Assembly: GCF_900141995.1 (NCBI RefSeq)
Contig: NZ_FQZA01000003.1
Span: forward strand, 248,001-312,000
Direction of reading: 5' to 3'
Origin: Palleronia salina
GTDB lineage: Bacteria; Pseudomonadota; Alphaproteobacteria; Rhodobacterales; Rhodobacteraceae
DNA length: 64,000 bases
Part shown: positions 23,790-31,783 of the stretch, piece by piece
Position numbering within the stretch: the stretch's first letter is position 1
Layout: each line of letters opens with the position of its first letter
Notes under the pieces: model-generated
What the model saw: the letters and a program-made list of their open reading frames with translations, nothing else
The model's database searches: none
What the model was told of the DNA's origin: nothing
Position numbers and translations under genes: made by a program

Positions 23790-24777
23790 GGGCACCCTTT
23801 CGTGACCGGGCCTCGGCGTGCGGGAACACGACGAGACCGATGAGGATCGCGAACCACAGGGTGGTCACGCGGATGACGGCGGTGGCGGGCAGCGCGATTT
23901 CCAGCGGCACGCCACGCGCGACCAGAAGGGCGATCATCGCGGCCTCGGCCCCGCCGATGCCGCCCGGCGCGCCGGTCAGACCGCCGGCGAGCGTGGCGAA
24001 GACAAAGATCGCCATGGCGGTCCACAGGTCCATGTCCGCGCCCATCCAGCCCAGCAGCAGCCAGAAGGCATAGCCCTCGGCCACCCAGCCGATCAGGCCC
24101 AGCACGGAGGCGAAGATCAGGGTGGCGGGATGGCTGAACCGGGCCAGCGACTGCGCGGCGCGGCGCATCCGTACGAACAGGCGTGGCAGGATGCCGGTGG
24201 CGCCGTAGGCCCAGATGGCCAGCCGGGCCAGCAGGGCGGGCCGCGTGACCACGACGGCCGCGGCCACGGCCAGCGCCGCGACCGGCAGTGCGCCCGCGAT
24301 CATCCCGGTGGAGAGCGTCAAAGCCAGCGCCAGCAGCAGGCCCATCGCCGCCAGGTCGGAGGCGCGGTCGATCAGCACCAGCGGCGCCGTGCGCTCCACC
24401 GGCCAGCCGGTTTCGCGGCCGATCCAGCGCATGCGCACCAGTTCGCCCACGCGGCCGGGCGTGACCGACATGGCGAAGCCGCCCAGGAAGTGCCGCAGGT
24501 TCTGACCGAAGCCGGTCCCGAGTCCCAGGCGCCGCGCGAAAAGGTGCCAGCGCATTCCGCGGAACAGGTAGTTCACGAGGCTCAGCGCCAGAAGCCCGGC
24601 CAGCTGCGCCGCGCTCAGTCCCGCGATCTGGGCGCGCACCTCGTCCCAGCCGGTGGCGCGTGCCAGCCCGATCAGCCCGATGGCCACCACGACGAGGCAG
24701 ACCAGCAGGATGGCGCGGTCGCGTTGGCGTCTGGTCAGGCGGACGCGGGATATGGGGGTGGTGCGGGCCATGTTCAT
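23770..24777 (-). CDS. YbhN/UPF0104 (lysylphosphatidylglycerol synthase TM-type) membrane protein
   Basis: A 335-residue integral membrane protein with about eight helices, starting with a basic tail and VCLVVVAIGLIGLA. NYLFRGMRWHLFARRLG and GFAMSVTPGRVGELVRMRWI are hallmarks of the family (the G-R-x-G-E block), and GGLTGAPGGIGGAEAAM matches the C-terminal Gly-rich turn. Family members are fused to MprF or stand alone and are thought to flip or bind lipids. Being first in an operon with DprE1 and DprE2, it is a candidate flippase for polyprenyl-phosphate arabinose; this role is inference from position. Confidence 0.8.
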   Translation of the reverse strand: MNMARTTPISRVRLTRRQRDRAILLVCLVVVAIGLIGLARATGWDEVRAQIAGLSAAQLAGLLALSLVNYLFRGMRWHLFARRLGLGTGFGQNLRHFLGGFAMSVTPGRVGELVRMRWIGRETGWPVERTAPLVLIDRASDLAAMGLLLALALTLSTGMIAGALPVAALAVAAAVVVTRPALLARLAIWAYGATGILPRLFVRMRRAAQSLARFSHPATLIFASVLGLIGWVAEGYAFWLLLGWMGADMDLWTAMAIFVFATLAGGLTGAPGGIGGAEAAMIALLVARGVPLEIALPATAVIRVTTLWFAILIGLVVFPHAEARSRKGAHVVETG

Positions 24778-24866
24778 GGTCGCGGTATAGGGGCAAATTC
24801 AGGCGATATTATGGAACCGTTTCGCACCCGTGAACGATAGCCAAGTCTTCGTGAGCGCCCGGATCC

Positions 24867-25157
24867 TCAGACGGCGAAGACGTCGGCCCAGTCGGGATGG
24901 CGCCGCCGTTGCGCGTTCACGAAGGGGCAGAGCGGGGTGATCTTCACGCCCTCGGCGCGGGCGTCCTCGACCAGCCGCGTGACCAGCGCGACGCCGGCCC
25001 CCGTACCGCGCAGCGCGTCGGGCACGCCGGTATGGTCGGCGATGATGTGCGTGGGCGACAGGATCGAGTAGGTCAGTTCGGCCTCGTGCCCCTCGTGGTG
25101 CAGGACGTACCGGCCCTTGGTGCCCTCGACCTCGCGGCGGATGTCGAAGCCGCTCAT
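24867..25157 (-). CDS. Small GNAT-type acetyltransferase (YjdJ/NATD1-like)
   Basis: A 96-residue single-domain protein of the mini-GNAT group: beta strands around RYVLHHEGHEAELTYSI and HTGVPDALRGTGAGVALVTR, the acetyl-CoA loop (R-G-T-G-A-G), and KITPLCPFVNAQRRRHPDW, where C-P-F-V is characteristic of the family. The substrate is unknown. It stands between the arabinose-lipid operon and the CoA-transferase genes on the same strand with 79- to 90-base gaps. Confidence 0.82.
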   Translation of the reverse strand: MSGFDIRREVEGTKGRYVLHHEGHEAELTYSILSPTHIIADHTGVPDALRGTGAGVALVTRLVEDARAEGVKITPLCPFVNAQRRRHPDWADVFAV

Positions 25158-25236
25158 GTTGCGACCCGGCCGTCGGCCACGCGCCGCGCCGCCGCCAGCC
25201 CGCGAAGGTCGGGGCCCGGCGGCGGCGCAAGACGCA

Positions 25237-25860
25237 TCAGACGATGGTCGCTTCGGTGGCGTCGCGGATCTGCTCCTCGGTCACGCCGTCGGCGCATTCC
25301 ACGATCTTCAGGCCGCCCTCGACCACGTCGAGCACGCCGAGATTGGTGATGATGCGGTCGACCACGCCCGTGCCGGTCAGCGGCAGGGTGCATTCCTTCA
25401 GAAGCTTCGACTCGCCCGCCTTGTTCTGGTGGTCCATGACCACGACGACCTTGCCGACACCGGCGACCAGGTCCATCGCGCCGCCCATGCCCTTGACCAG
25501 CTTGCCGGGGATCATCCAGTTCGCCAGGTCGCCGTTCTCGGCCACTTCCATCGCGCCGAGGATGGCGGCCGCGATCTTGCCGCCGCGGATCATGCCGAAG
25601 CTGGTGGCGCTGTCGAAATAGCTGGTGCGCGGCAGTTCGGTGATGGTCTGCTTGCCGGCGTTGATCAGGTCGGGGTCCTCTTCGCCGTCGATGGGGAAGG
25701 GGCCCATGCCCAGCATGCCGTTCTCGGATTGCAGCGTGATGTCCTTGTCGCCCACGTAGTTGGCGACCAGCGTCGGGATCCCGATGCCGAGGTTCACGTA
25801 CATGCCGTCTTCAAGCTCTTCCGCCGCGCGGGCGGCCATCTGGTTGCGGTCCCAGGGCAT
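25237..25860 (-). CDS. scoB: 3-oxoacid CoA-transferase subunit B
   Basis: A 207-residue class I CoA-transferase beta subunit. The catalytic glutamate is in QSENGMLGMG (the SENG motif), preceded by YVNLGIGIPTLV; GMGGAMDLVAG lies later. With subunit A it would move CoA from succinyl-CoA to acetoacetate or a related 3-oxoacid. Its ATG at 25860 overlaps the stop of the subunit A gene (ATGA), indicating coupled translation. Length and motifs are complete. Confidence 0.93.
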   Translation of the reverse strand: MPWDRNQMAARAAEELEDGMYVNLGIGIPTLVANYVGDKDITLQSENGMLGMGPFPIDGEEDPDLINAGKQTITELPRTSYFDSATSFGMIRGGKIAAAILGAMEVAENGDLANWMIPGKLVKGMGGAMDLVAGVGKVVVVMDHQNKAGESKLLKECTLPLTGTGVVDRIITNLGVLDVVEGGLKIVECADGVTEEQIRDATEATIV

Positions 25861-26576
25861 CAGGCTTTCTCCCTCACGGTGCGTTGTTCGATCCGCTTCT
25901 CGTGCTCGCCCTGGATGACGCGATGCACGTAGATGCCGGGCAGGTGGATGGTGTCGGGGTCGAGACTGCCGCGCGGGACGATTTCCTCGACTTCCGCCAC
26001 GCAGACCTTGCCGCACATGGCGGCGGGCGGGTTGAAGTTGCGGGCGGTCTTGCGGAACACGAGGTTGCCGGTGTCGTCGGCCTTCCACGCCTTCACGATG
26101 GACAAATCGGCGACGATGCCGCGCTCCATGATATAGGTCTCGTTCGCGCCGTCGGGGCCGGTGGGGAAGTCCTTGTGCTCTTTCCCCTCGGCGATCTGGG
26201 TGCCGACGCCGGTTTTGGTGTAGAAACCCGGGATGCCGCTGCCGCCGGCGCGCATGCGCTCGGCCAGGGTGCCCTGCGGGTTGAACTCGAGCTCCAGCTC
26301 GCCCGACAGGTACTGGCGCATGAATTCCTTGTTCTCGCCCACGTACGAGCTGATCATCTTCTTGACCTGCTTGGTCTGCAGCAGGATGCCGATGCCGAAA
26401 TCGTCGACGCCCGCGTTATTGGACGCGAAGGTCAGATCCTTCGTGCCCGCGTCGCGGATGGCGGCCAGCAGAAGCTCGGGAATGCCGCAGAGACCGAAGC
26501 CGCCCGCCGCGATGAACATGCCGTCGTGAAGAAGACCGTCGAGCGCTTCGGCCGCCGATCCATAGACCTTTTTCAT
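25860..26576 (-). CDS. scoA: 3-oxoacid CoA-transferase subunit A
   Basis: A 238-residue class I CoA-transferase alpha subunit with the CoA-binding glycine loop AAGGFGLCGIPELLLAAI near residue 24, followed by SNNAGVDDFGIG and FYTKTGVGTQIAEGKE. The start at ATG 26576 (MKKVYGSAAE) has GAGG six bases upstream and excludes an 11-residue extension. A TTGACA-N17 promoter-like sequence lies about 50 bases upstream. The pair is usually part of ketone body or poly-hydroxybutyrate turnover. Confidence 0.93.
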   Translation of the reverse strand: MKKVYGSAAEALDGLLHDGMFIAAGGFGLCGIPELLLAAIRDAGTKDLTFASNNAGVDDFGIGILLQTKQVKKMISSYVGENKEFMRQYLSGELELEFNPQGTLAERMRAGGSGIPGFYTKTGVGTQIAEGKEHKDFPTGPDGANETYIMERGIVADLSIVKAWKADDTGNLVFRKTARNFNPPAAMCGKVCVAEVEEIVPRGSLDPDTIHLPGIYVHRVIQGEHEKRIEQRTVREKA

Positions 26577-26623
26577 GGGATACCTCGTGCGATGCGGGGG
26601 CGCGGACACCCCGATTGCCCGAA

Positions 26624-26652
26624 GGTATGCAGCGCGGGCGATGGTGTGTCAA
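26624..26652 (-). promoter_or_regulatory. Candidate sigma-70-type promoter of the CoA-transferase genes
   Basis: Read on the minus strand: a perfect TTGACA (26652-26647), a 17-base spacer and CATACC (26629-26624). It would give a leader of roughly 40 bases before the ATG at 26576. The -10 match is weak, which is common in GC-rich alphaproteobacteria. Confidence 0.42.
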
Positions 26653-26656
26653 ACCA

Positions 26657-26678
26657 CCGCGCGGGACCGCCCGCGCGG
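26657..26678 (-). terminator. Terminator of topA
   Basis: CCGCGCGGG and CCCGCGCGG form a perfect 9-bp stem with a four-base loop, seven bases after the topA stop; TGGTTTGACA follows on the minus strand. It separates topA from the CoA-transferase genes. Confidence 0.6.
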
Positions 26679-26685
26679 CGATGGC

Positions 26686-29421
26686 TCAGTCCTTCTTGGC
26701 CTTGGACGCGGCTTTCTTCGGCGCGGCCTTCTTCGCCGTCGTCTTCTTGGCCGTGGACTTCTTCGGCGCCGCCTTCTTGGCGCGGGTCAGCTCCTTGCCG
26801 GACTTTGCCGCGCGTTCCTCGATCAGGACCACGGCCTGGTCGATGGTGATGTCCTCGGGGTCCATCGTGTCGGGGATGGTCGCGTTGATCTTCTCCCATT
26901 TCACGTAGGGGCCGTACTTGCCCTTCATCACGTTCACGGGACCGCCGGCCTGCGGATGCTCGCCCAGCTCGCGCAGGGGCGCCGCCGCCTGGCCGCGCCC
27001 GCCGCGGCTGGCCTTCTTTTCGGCCAGAAGCTGCACGGCGCGGTTCATGCCCACGGTCCAGACATCGTCGAGCGTTTCCAGGTTGGCGTTGGTGCCGCCC
27101 CGGTCCGACGTGCTTTCGGCGTGTTTGAGGTAGGGGCCGTAGCGGCCGATATTGGCCCAGACGGTCACGCCATCCTCGGGGTGCGGCCCGATCTCGCGCG
27201 GGAGCGACAGCAGCATGACGGCGCGCTCGAGCTCGAGCTCTTCCGGGGGCCAGTCCTTCGGCACCGACTGGCGCGGTGGCTTCTTGTTCTCTTCGGTCAC
27301 CTCGCCGCGCTGGACGTAGGGGCCGAACCGGCCCTTGAAGACGCGGATCTCGTCGCCCTGATCCTCGCCCAGCAGCTTGCCCTCGGGCGGGATCGCCGAT
27401 TTCTCGGCCTCGGGGTCGGGCGGGCCGAAGGGCCGGGTGTAGCGGCATTCGGGATAGTTCGAGCAGCCGATGAACGCCCCGCCCGACCGCGCGGTGCGCA
27501 TCGAAAGCCGACCGGCCCCGCAATTGGGGCACAGGCGCGGATCGCTGCCATCGGGGTTCGGCGGGAACAGGTGCGGCTCCAGCACCTCGTTGATCTTCTC
27601 CAGCACGTCGGTGATGCGCAGTTCGGACGTCTCGGCGATGGCGGCCGAGAAATCGCGCCAGAACCGCGACAGCAGATCCTTCCAGTCCTGGTCACCCGCG
27701 CTCACGTGGTCGAGCTGGTCTTCGAGGTCTGCGGTGAAGTCGTATTCGAGGTAGCGGCGGAAATAGTTCTCGAGGAAGGCGATCACCAGCCGGCCCTTGT
27801 CCTCGGGGATCAGCCGGTTGCCATCCTTGCGGACATACTCGCGGTCCTGGATCGTGGTGACGATCGACGCGTAGGTCGACGGCCGCCCGATCCCGAGCTC
27901 CTCCATCCGCTTCACCAGCGTCGCCTCGGTATAGCGCGGCGGCGGCTGGGTGAAGCTCTGGGTTGCGAGCACGGCGGCGTTCTCGGACAGAACCGCGCTG
28001 CCGTTTTTTCGCATGCCCTGGGCCTCGTCCGCGACCACGTCATCGCGCTTGTCGGCCTTGGCGAAATCGCCCTGCAGGCCGGTATTCGAGAACGCGGCGG
28101 TCTCGCCCTCCATGATCTGAGGCAGGCGCTTGTCATCCTCGTCGGTGACGTCGTCGCGGCCTTCCTCGTAGACGCGCAGGAAACCGTCGAACGTGACGAC
28201 CTGGCCGGTGGCGCGCAGCACGACCTGGCGGTCGGAATCGGCGATGTCGACGGTCGTGCGCTCCATCTTGGCGGCTTCCATCTGGCTGGCCAGCGTCCGC
28301 TTCCAGATCAGGTCGTAAAGCTTGCGCTGGTCGCCGTCGCGGATGTCCAGATCGTCCACCGACTTGGTCATGTCGGTGGGCCGGATGCATTCGTGCGCTT
28401 CCTGCGCGTTCTTCGCCTTGTTCTTGTAGATGCGCGGGCTGCCGGGCACGTAGTCCTTGCCATAGCGCTGGGCGATGGCGTCGCGCGCGCCGGTCACGGC
28501 CTCGGGTGCCATGTCGATGCCGTCGGTCCGCATGTAGGTGATGTGCCCGGCCTCGTACAGCCGCTGCGCCGTCGACATGCAGGCGCGCGCGCCCATGCCG
28601 AACTTGCGGCTGGCTTCCTGCTGCAGGGTCGAGGTCATGAAGGGGGGCGCGGGGTTGCGGGTCGTGGGCTTCGCCTCGACCGAGTCGATCTTGAGCTTGC
28701 GCGACGTCACCGCCTGCACGGCCATTTCGGCCTGCGTCTCGTTCTGCAGGCTGAAGCGGTCCAGCTTGTTGCCGGCGAGGGTCGTGAGGCGCGCTTCGAA
28801 ATCCTGGCCGCGGGGCGTCGTGAGAAGGGCCTTCACCTGCCAGTATTCGCGCGGCCGGAACGCCTCGATCTCCATCTCGCGCTCGACGATCAGGCGCAGG
28901 CAGACCGACTGCACCCGGCCCGCCGATTTCGCGCCGGGCAGCTTGCGCCAGAGCACGGGGCTGAGATTGAAGCCCACGAGATAGTCGAGCGCCCGGCGGG
29001 CAAGATACGCCTCGACCAGCGGCTCGTGCACCTGGCGCGGGTTCTTCATCGCCTCGGTCACCGCGGACTTGGTGATCGCATTGAAGACCACCCGGCTGAC
29101 GGGCGTGTCCTTCTTGATGGCCTTGCGGTTCTTCAGCGCCTCCTGGAGGTGCCAGCTGATCGCCTCGCCCTCGCGGTCGGGGTCGGTGGCGAGGATCAGC
29201 GCGTTGTCGTCCTTCAGCGCGTCGGCGATCGCCTTGACGTGCTTCTTGCTGTCGCTCGCGATCTCCCACTTCATGTCGAAATCGTGCTCGGGGTCGACGG
29301 ATCCATCCTTCGGCGGCAGGTCGCGAACGTGCCCGTACGAGGCCAGCACGGTGTAATCGGGACCGAGATACTTGTTGATGGTCTTGGCCTTGGCAGGCGA
29401 TTCGACGACGACGACCGGCAT
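26686..29421 (-). CDS. topA: DNA topoisomerase I
   Basis: A 911-residue type IA topoisomerase that relaxes negative supercoils. The Toprim domain is at the N terminus (VVVESPAKAKTINKYLG; ATDPDREGEAISWHL gives the DxDREGE acidic motif). The active-site tyrosine is in AGHITYMRTDGIDM. The C terminus has one four-cysteine zinc ribbon (CPNCGAGRL...CSNYPEC) and further topoisomerase C-terminal repeats (GRFGPYVQRG, GRYGPYLKHA, GKYGPYVKWE), ending in a Lys/Ala-rich tail. The start is ATG 29421 with AAGGAA upstream; a 92-residue extension upstream is Pro/Arg-rich and not conserved. A TTGACA-type promoter precedes it. Confidence 0.96.
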   Translation of the reverse strand: MPVVVVESPAKAKTINKYLGPDYTVLASYGHVRDLPPKDGSVDPEHDFDMKWEIASDSKKHVKAIADALKDDNALILATDPDREGEAISWHLQEALKNRKAIKKDTPVSRVVFNAITKSAVTEAMKNPRQVHEPLVEAYLARRALDYLVGFNLSPVLWRKLPGAKSAGRVQSVCLRLIVEREMEIEAFRPREYWQVKALLTTPRGQDFEARLTTLAGNKLDRFSLQNETQAEMAVQAVTSRKLKIDSVEAKPTTRNPAPPFMTSTLQQEASRKFGMGARACMSTAQRLYEAGHITYMRTDGIDMAPEAVTGARDAIAQRYGKDYVPGSPRIYKNKAKNAQEAHECIRPTDMTKSVDDLDIRDGDQRKLYDLIWKRTLASQMEAAKMERTTVDIADSDRQVVLRATGQVVTFDGFLRVYEEGRDDVTDEDDKRLPQIMEGETAAFSNTGLQGDFAKADKRDDVVADEAQGMRKNGSAVLSENAAVLATQSFTQPPPRYTEATLVKRMEELGIGRPSTYASIVTTIQDREYVRKDGNRLIPEDKGRLVIAFLENYFRRYLEYDFTADLEDQLDHVSAGDQDWKDLLSRFWRDFSAAIAETSELRITDVLEKINEVLEPHLFPPNPDGSDPRLCPNCGAGRLSMRTARSGGAFIGCSNYPECRYTRPFGPPDPEAEKSAIPPEGKLLGEDQGDEIRVFKGRFGPYVQRGEVTEENKKPPRQSVPKDWPPEELELERAVMLLSLPREIGPHPEDGVTVWANIGRYGPYLKHAESTSDRGGTNANLETLDDVWTVGMNRAVQLLAEKKASRGGRGQAAAPLRELGEHPQAGGPVNVMKGKYGPYVKWEKINATIPDTMDPEDITIDQAVVLIEERAAKSGKELTRAKKAAPKKSTAKKTTAKKAAPKKAASKAKKD

Positions 29422-30046
29422 GAAATTTCCTTGCTCACGCAACGCGGGATGTGGCGGCGCAAAATGTGGGGTCGGCCCACGGCTTGTCAATCGGCCTAGG
29501 CCCGGGGGCGGCGCGGCGCAAGTCGCAATCCAGTGTGCGGCGGCCGGGCGGCGGAGGACCGGGAGGGTCCGAAGGGGATTGCGGGGCGGCAGCGTTTGAG
29601 CTTCGCCGACAGGCCGCGGCCCTCCTGCGAACCGCATCTTTTCGGCCCAGTTTGTCACTGCGATCGCGGGTCCCCGGGGCCTCGCGTGTTGGGGCACGCA
29701 AATGGCCTGAGCGACCGGGGCGTTCAGCCCGGCGGGTCAGGCGACCTCGCGCCATGCCGCAGGCGCGCGTATGCAAGCTTTGGCCGCAAGGTGGTTCATG
29801 GTCGGCCTCGAAGGATCGATAAACCGGCTCATATAGAGCCACTCGACGCCGATGGCCTGCGCGCCTGTCGGAGGTCGCTCTTTCAGACCTGCTCCGTCGC
29901 CATGGCCGGTGCCCGCTGCACGCCGATTATGGCTTGTACGACCTCGCGGCTCGCGCGCCCATTGACTGGAGAGCCTGTTGCCCTGCGCCGTTTCGTTTAC
30001 GCGCCGAAACCATTATTCGCTGAACGGGCACCTTGGCCCTGGTCGG
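29422..30046. other. 625-base intergenic region between dprA and topA
   Basis: No reading frame here looks like a real protein; the longest ones are Arg/Pro-rich shadows without a ribosome-binding site. The topA promoter is at its left end. Between about 29740 and 30020 the sequence is less GC-biased than nearby genes, which could reflect decayed coding sequence or an unrecognised RNA. I see no IS ends, tRNA fold or strong terminator. Confidence 0.4.
29461..29490 (-). promoter_or_regulatory. Candidate sigma-70-type promoter of topA
   Basis: On the minus strand TTGACA (29490-29485), an 18-base spacer and CATTTT (29466-29461), giving a leader of about 35 bases before the topA ATG at 29421. Confidence 0.48.
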
Positions 30047-31471
30047 TCAGACCCGGCTCAGCAGCCCGCCGGGTTGCCGCAGGATGCGACCGTCGAGTTC
30101 CAGGGTCACGATCTCGGCGGTGACGCGCGACGTGGATTGGCCGAGATCGCGGATGAGCTGATCCTCCGAGGTGGGTGACGGCCCCAGCCGGTCGAGGATC
30201 TGCTGGTGGAGGGCCGCGGTCTCGGACAGGCTTCTCGGCGCCGGCCGGTTTTGCGGTATCTCCGCGGCGGTGCGAGCGTGTTTCGCCTTCCGATCAGCTT
30301 GCTGAGCACCCAGCGAGGCGTCCGGTCGCGGTGCCGTGTCTTCCGATGTTGCCTTTCCCGTCGCTGCCGGGGAGATCGCCCGTTCAGAGCGATCAGGATC
30401 CGCAGTCGCGCGCTCGTCGGCACCGGAGCCATTCGATGCGGATCGTGGCGCCTCCTCCGTGTTGGATTGTTCTGTCTGAGCCCGGGCGTTCCGATCCACC
30501 GCTGTCGCCCCCGCCACAACGGGGTCCGTGGTCCTGCGCGCGTCTTCATCGGCCGGTACCGCCGCCGCCACGCTTTGCGCGGGCAAGGCAGCCAGCGCTT
30601 CGGCAATATCACGTGGACCGCGTACCAGCGTGGCGCCGTCCCGGATCAGCATGTTGCAGCCGGCGGCGCGGGCGTCGAACGGGTGGCCGGGCACCGCCCA
30701 GACCTCGCGGCCCTGGTCCAGGGCGTCGCGCGCGGTGATGAGACTGCCCGATTTCGCCGCCGCCTCGACGACCAGAACGCCGCGCGACAGGCCCGCGATC
30801 AACCGGTTGCGGCGCGGGAAGTGCCGCGCCTGCGGCTTCAGGCCGATGGGCTGTTCCGACAGGATCAGGCCATGCTCCTCGATCTCGCGTGCCAGCACCG
30901 CGTTCTCGGGCGGATAGACCACGTCCACCCCGCCGGCCATCACGGCGATCGTCCCGGTGGCCAGCGTGGCCTTGTGAACCTCGGTATCGATGCCACGGGC
31001 GAGGCCGGAAACGGTCACGATGCCCTCGCGCCCCAGCCCGTCGGCCATCGACCGCGCCATGCGCAGCCCCAGCGACGACGCGTTGCGCGCGCCGACCATG
31101 GCCACGGTGGCCTGTGCCATCATCGCGGGTCGGCCCAGTGCCCAGAGCAGGGGTGGCGGGTCGGGGATGTCGGCCAGCGCAGGGGGATACGCGTCACTGC
31201 CCCAGGCGATCAGTCGCGCACCGGCGAGACGGCCGCGCCGCAGCTCGTCCGCGGCGCTGTCGCGGCCGACGGGCGCATAGTCCGACACACCGGCGGCCGT
31301 GGCGATGGCCGGCAGCCCGTCCAGTGCCGCGGCGGCGCTTCCGTGTTCGGTCATGAGGCGGAAAAAGGTGCTGACGCCCACCCGGCGTGAGCGCAAGAGA
31401 CGGAGCCAGTCGAGCCATTCTTCCTCGGAGTGGGGTGGGGTGAGGGGGGTGATGGAAGGGAATAAATCCAA
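30047..31471 (-). CDS. dprA: DNA processing protein DprA with a long linker
   Basis: A 474-residue DprA/Smf protein that loads RecA on incoming single-stranded DNA. An N-terminal SAM-like region (about 15-60) is followed by the Rossmann domain with VGARNAS, VSGLARGIDTEVH, AGGVDVVYPPEN, RRNRLIAGLSRGVLVVEAA and SGSLITARDA (about 105-300), and by a C-terminal winged-helix domain (about 414-474, ILDRLGPSPTSEDQLIRDLG). The ~113 residues between them are low-complexity and charged, making the protein about 100 residues longer than usual. The best start is TTG at 31471 with AGGA upstream. A perfect CtrA site lies 49 bases before it. Confidence 0.92.
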   Translation of the reverse strand: MDLFPSITPLTPPHSEEEWLDWLRLLRSRRVGVSTFFRLMTEHGSAAAALDGLPAIATAAGVSDYAPVGRDSAADELRRGRLAGARLIAWGSDAYPPALADIPDPPPLLWALGRPAMMAQATVAMVGARNASSLGLRMARSMADGLGREGIVTVSGLARGIDTEVHKATLATGTIAVMAGGVDVVYPPENAVLAREIEEHGLILSEQPIGLKPQARHFPRRNRLIAGLSRGVLVVEAAAKSGSLITARDALDQGREVWAVPGHPFDARAAGCNMLIRDGATLVRGPRDIAEALAALPAQSVAAAVPADEDARRTTDPVVAGATAVDRNARAQTEQSNTEEAPRSASNGSGADERATADPDRSERAISPAATGKATSEDTAPRPDASLGAQQADRKAKHARTAAEIPQNRPAPRSLSETAALHQQILDRLGPSPTSEDQLIRDLGQSTSRVTAEIVTLELDGRILRQPGGLLSRV

Positions 31472-31519
31472 GACCGTCCTGGCTCCGTCAATTGCACGAG
31501 GACTGTGCGTGCCGGATGG

Positions 31520-31534
31520 TTAAGCGTGTCTTAA
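31520..31534 (-). promoter_or_regulatory. CtrA-binding site (TTAA-N7-TTAA) upstream of dprA
   Basis: The plus strand reads TTAAGCGTGTCTTAA; on the minus strand it is followed by CC, giving TTAA-N7-TTAACC, the full consensus for the alphaproteobacterial response regulator CtrA. Eight fixed A/T positions are very unlikely by chance in such GC-rich DNA. It lies 49-63 bases before the dprA start codon. CtrA is known to control competence-type genes including dprA in Rhodobacter capsulatus, where they serve gene-transfer-agent uptake. Confidence 0.75.
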
Positions 31535-31723
31535 TGGCGGGCGGGCGGAGCAGCGCTTTTTGCTATCCATCTGTTAAGCCCGGTGAATTTTCTTCTATTG
31601 CAGCATTCGCGGGCGCGGTCGGTCTTGCGGCGCGTCGCTTGGGTACGGCGCCTGCATATCTGGACGCGGCCCCCATATCTTGTGGATAAGCTGCAAACGC
31701 TCGGCGGATTTTGGGGCTCTTGC

Positions 31724-31753
31724 TTGACAGCCCAGCCCCCTGGCCCGGACACT
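31724..31753 (+). promoter_or_regulatory. Candidate promoter of smc
   Basis: TTGACA at 31724-31729, an 18-base spacer and GACACT at 31748-31753, followed by the smc ATG at 31784. The -35 hexamer is perfect; the -10 is weak. Confidence 0.4.
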
Positions 31754-31783
31754 GGCCCCGATTCCCGCCGGACCGGATCTCCC

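Larger units (their letters stand above)
31472..31783. promoter_or_regulatory. Divergent control region, dprA / smc
   Basis: A 312-base non-coding region between divergent genes. It holds a consensus CtrA box at 31520-31534, a further TTAA half-site at 31574-31577, an A/T-richer patch at about 31555-31605, and a promoter-like TTGACA-N18-GACACT before smc. Short frames that cross it lack protein-like composition. Confidence 0.6.

Noticed and set aside
26575-29499. Very long open frame antisense to topA (and similar ones antisense to smc, the helicase, and the genes at 57.4-63.2 kb, up to about 1060 codons)
   Set aside because: They mirror genuine, motif-bearing genes in GC-rich DNA where antisense stops are rare; their translations are His/Arg/Gly/Val-rich without recognisable domains or ribosome-binding sites.
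29422-29697. 92-residue N-terminal extension of topoisomerase I
   Set aside because: Homology starts at MPVVVVESPAKAK (29421) with an AAGGAA site; the extension is Pro/Arg-rich and overlaps the promoter.
29533-30123. 196-codon plus-strand frame across the dprA-topA gap
   Set aside because: No ribosome-binding site, Arg/Pro-rich composition without domain features, and it overlaps the 3' end of dprA.
31583-31783. 67-residue N-terminal extension of SMC
   Set aside because: SMC proteins start at the M-x-F-T-x-L-x-L-x-G-F-K-S-F motif; the extension overlaps the promoter-like sequence and has no family similarity.
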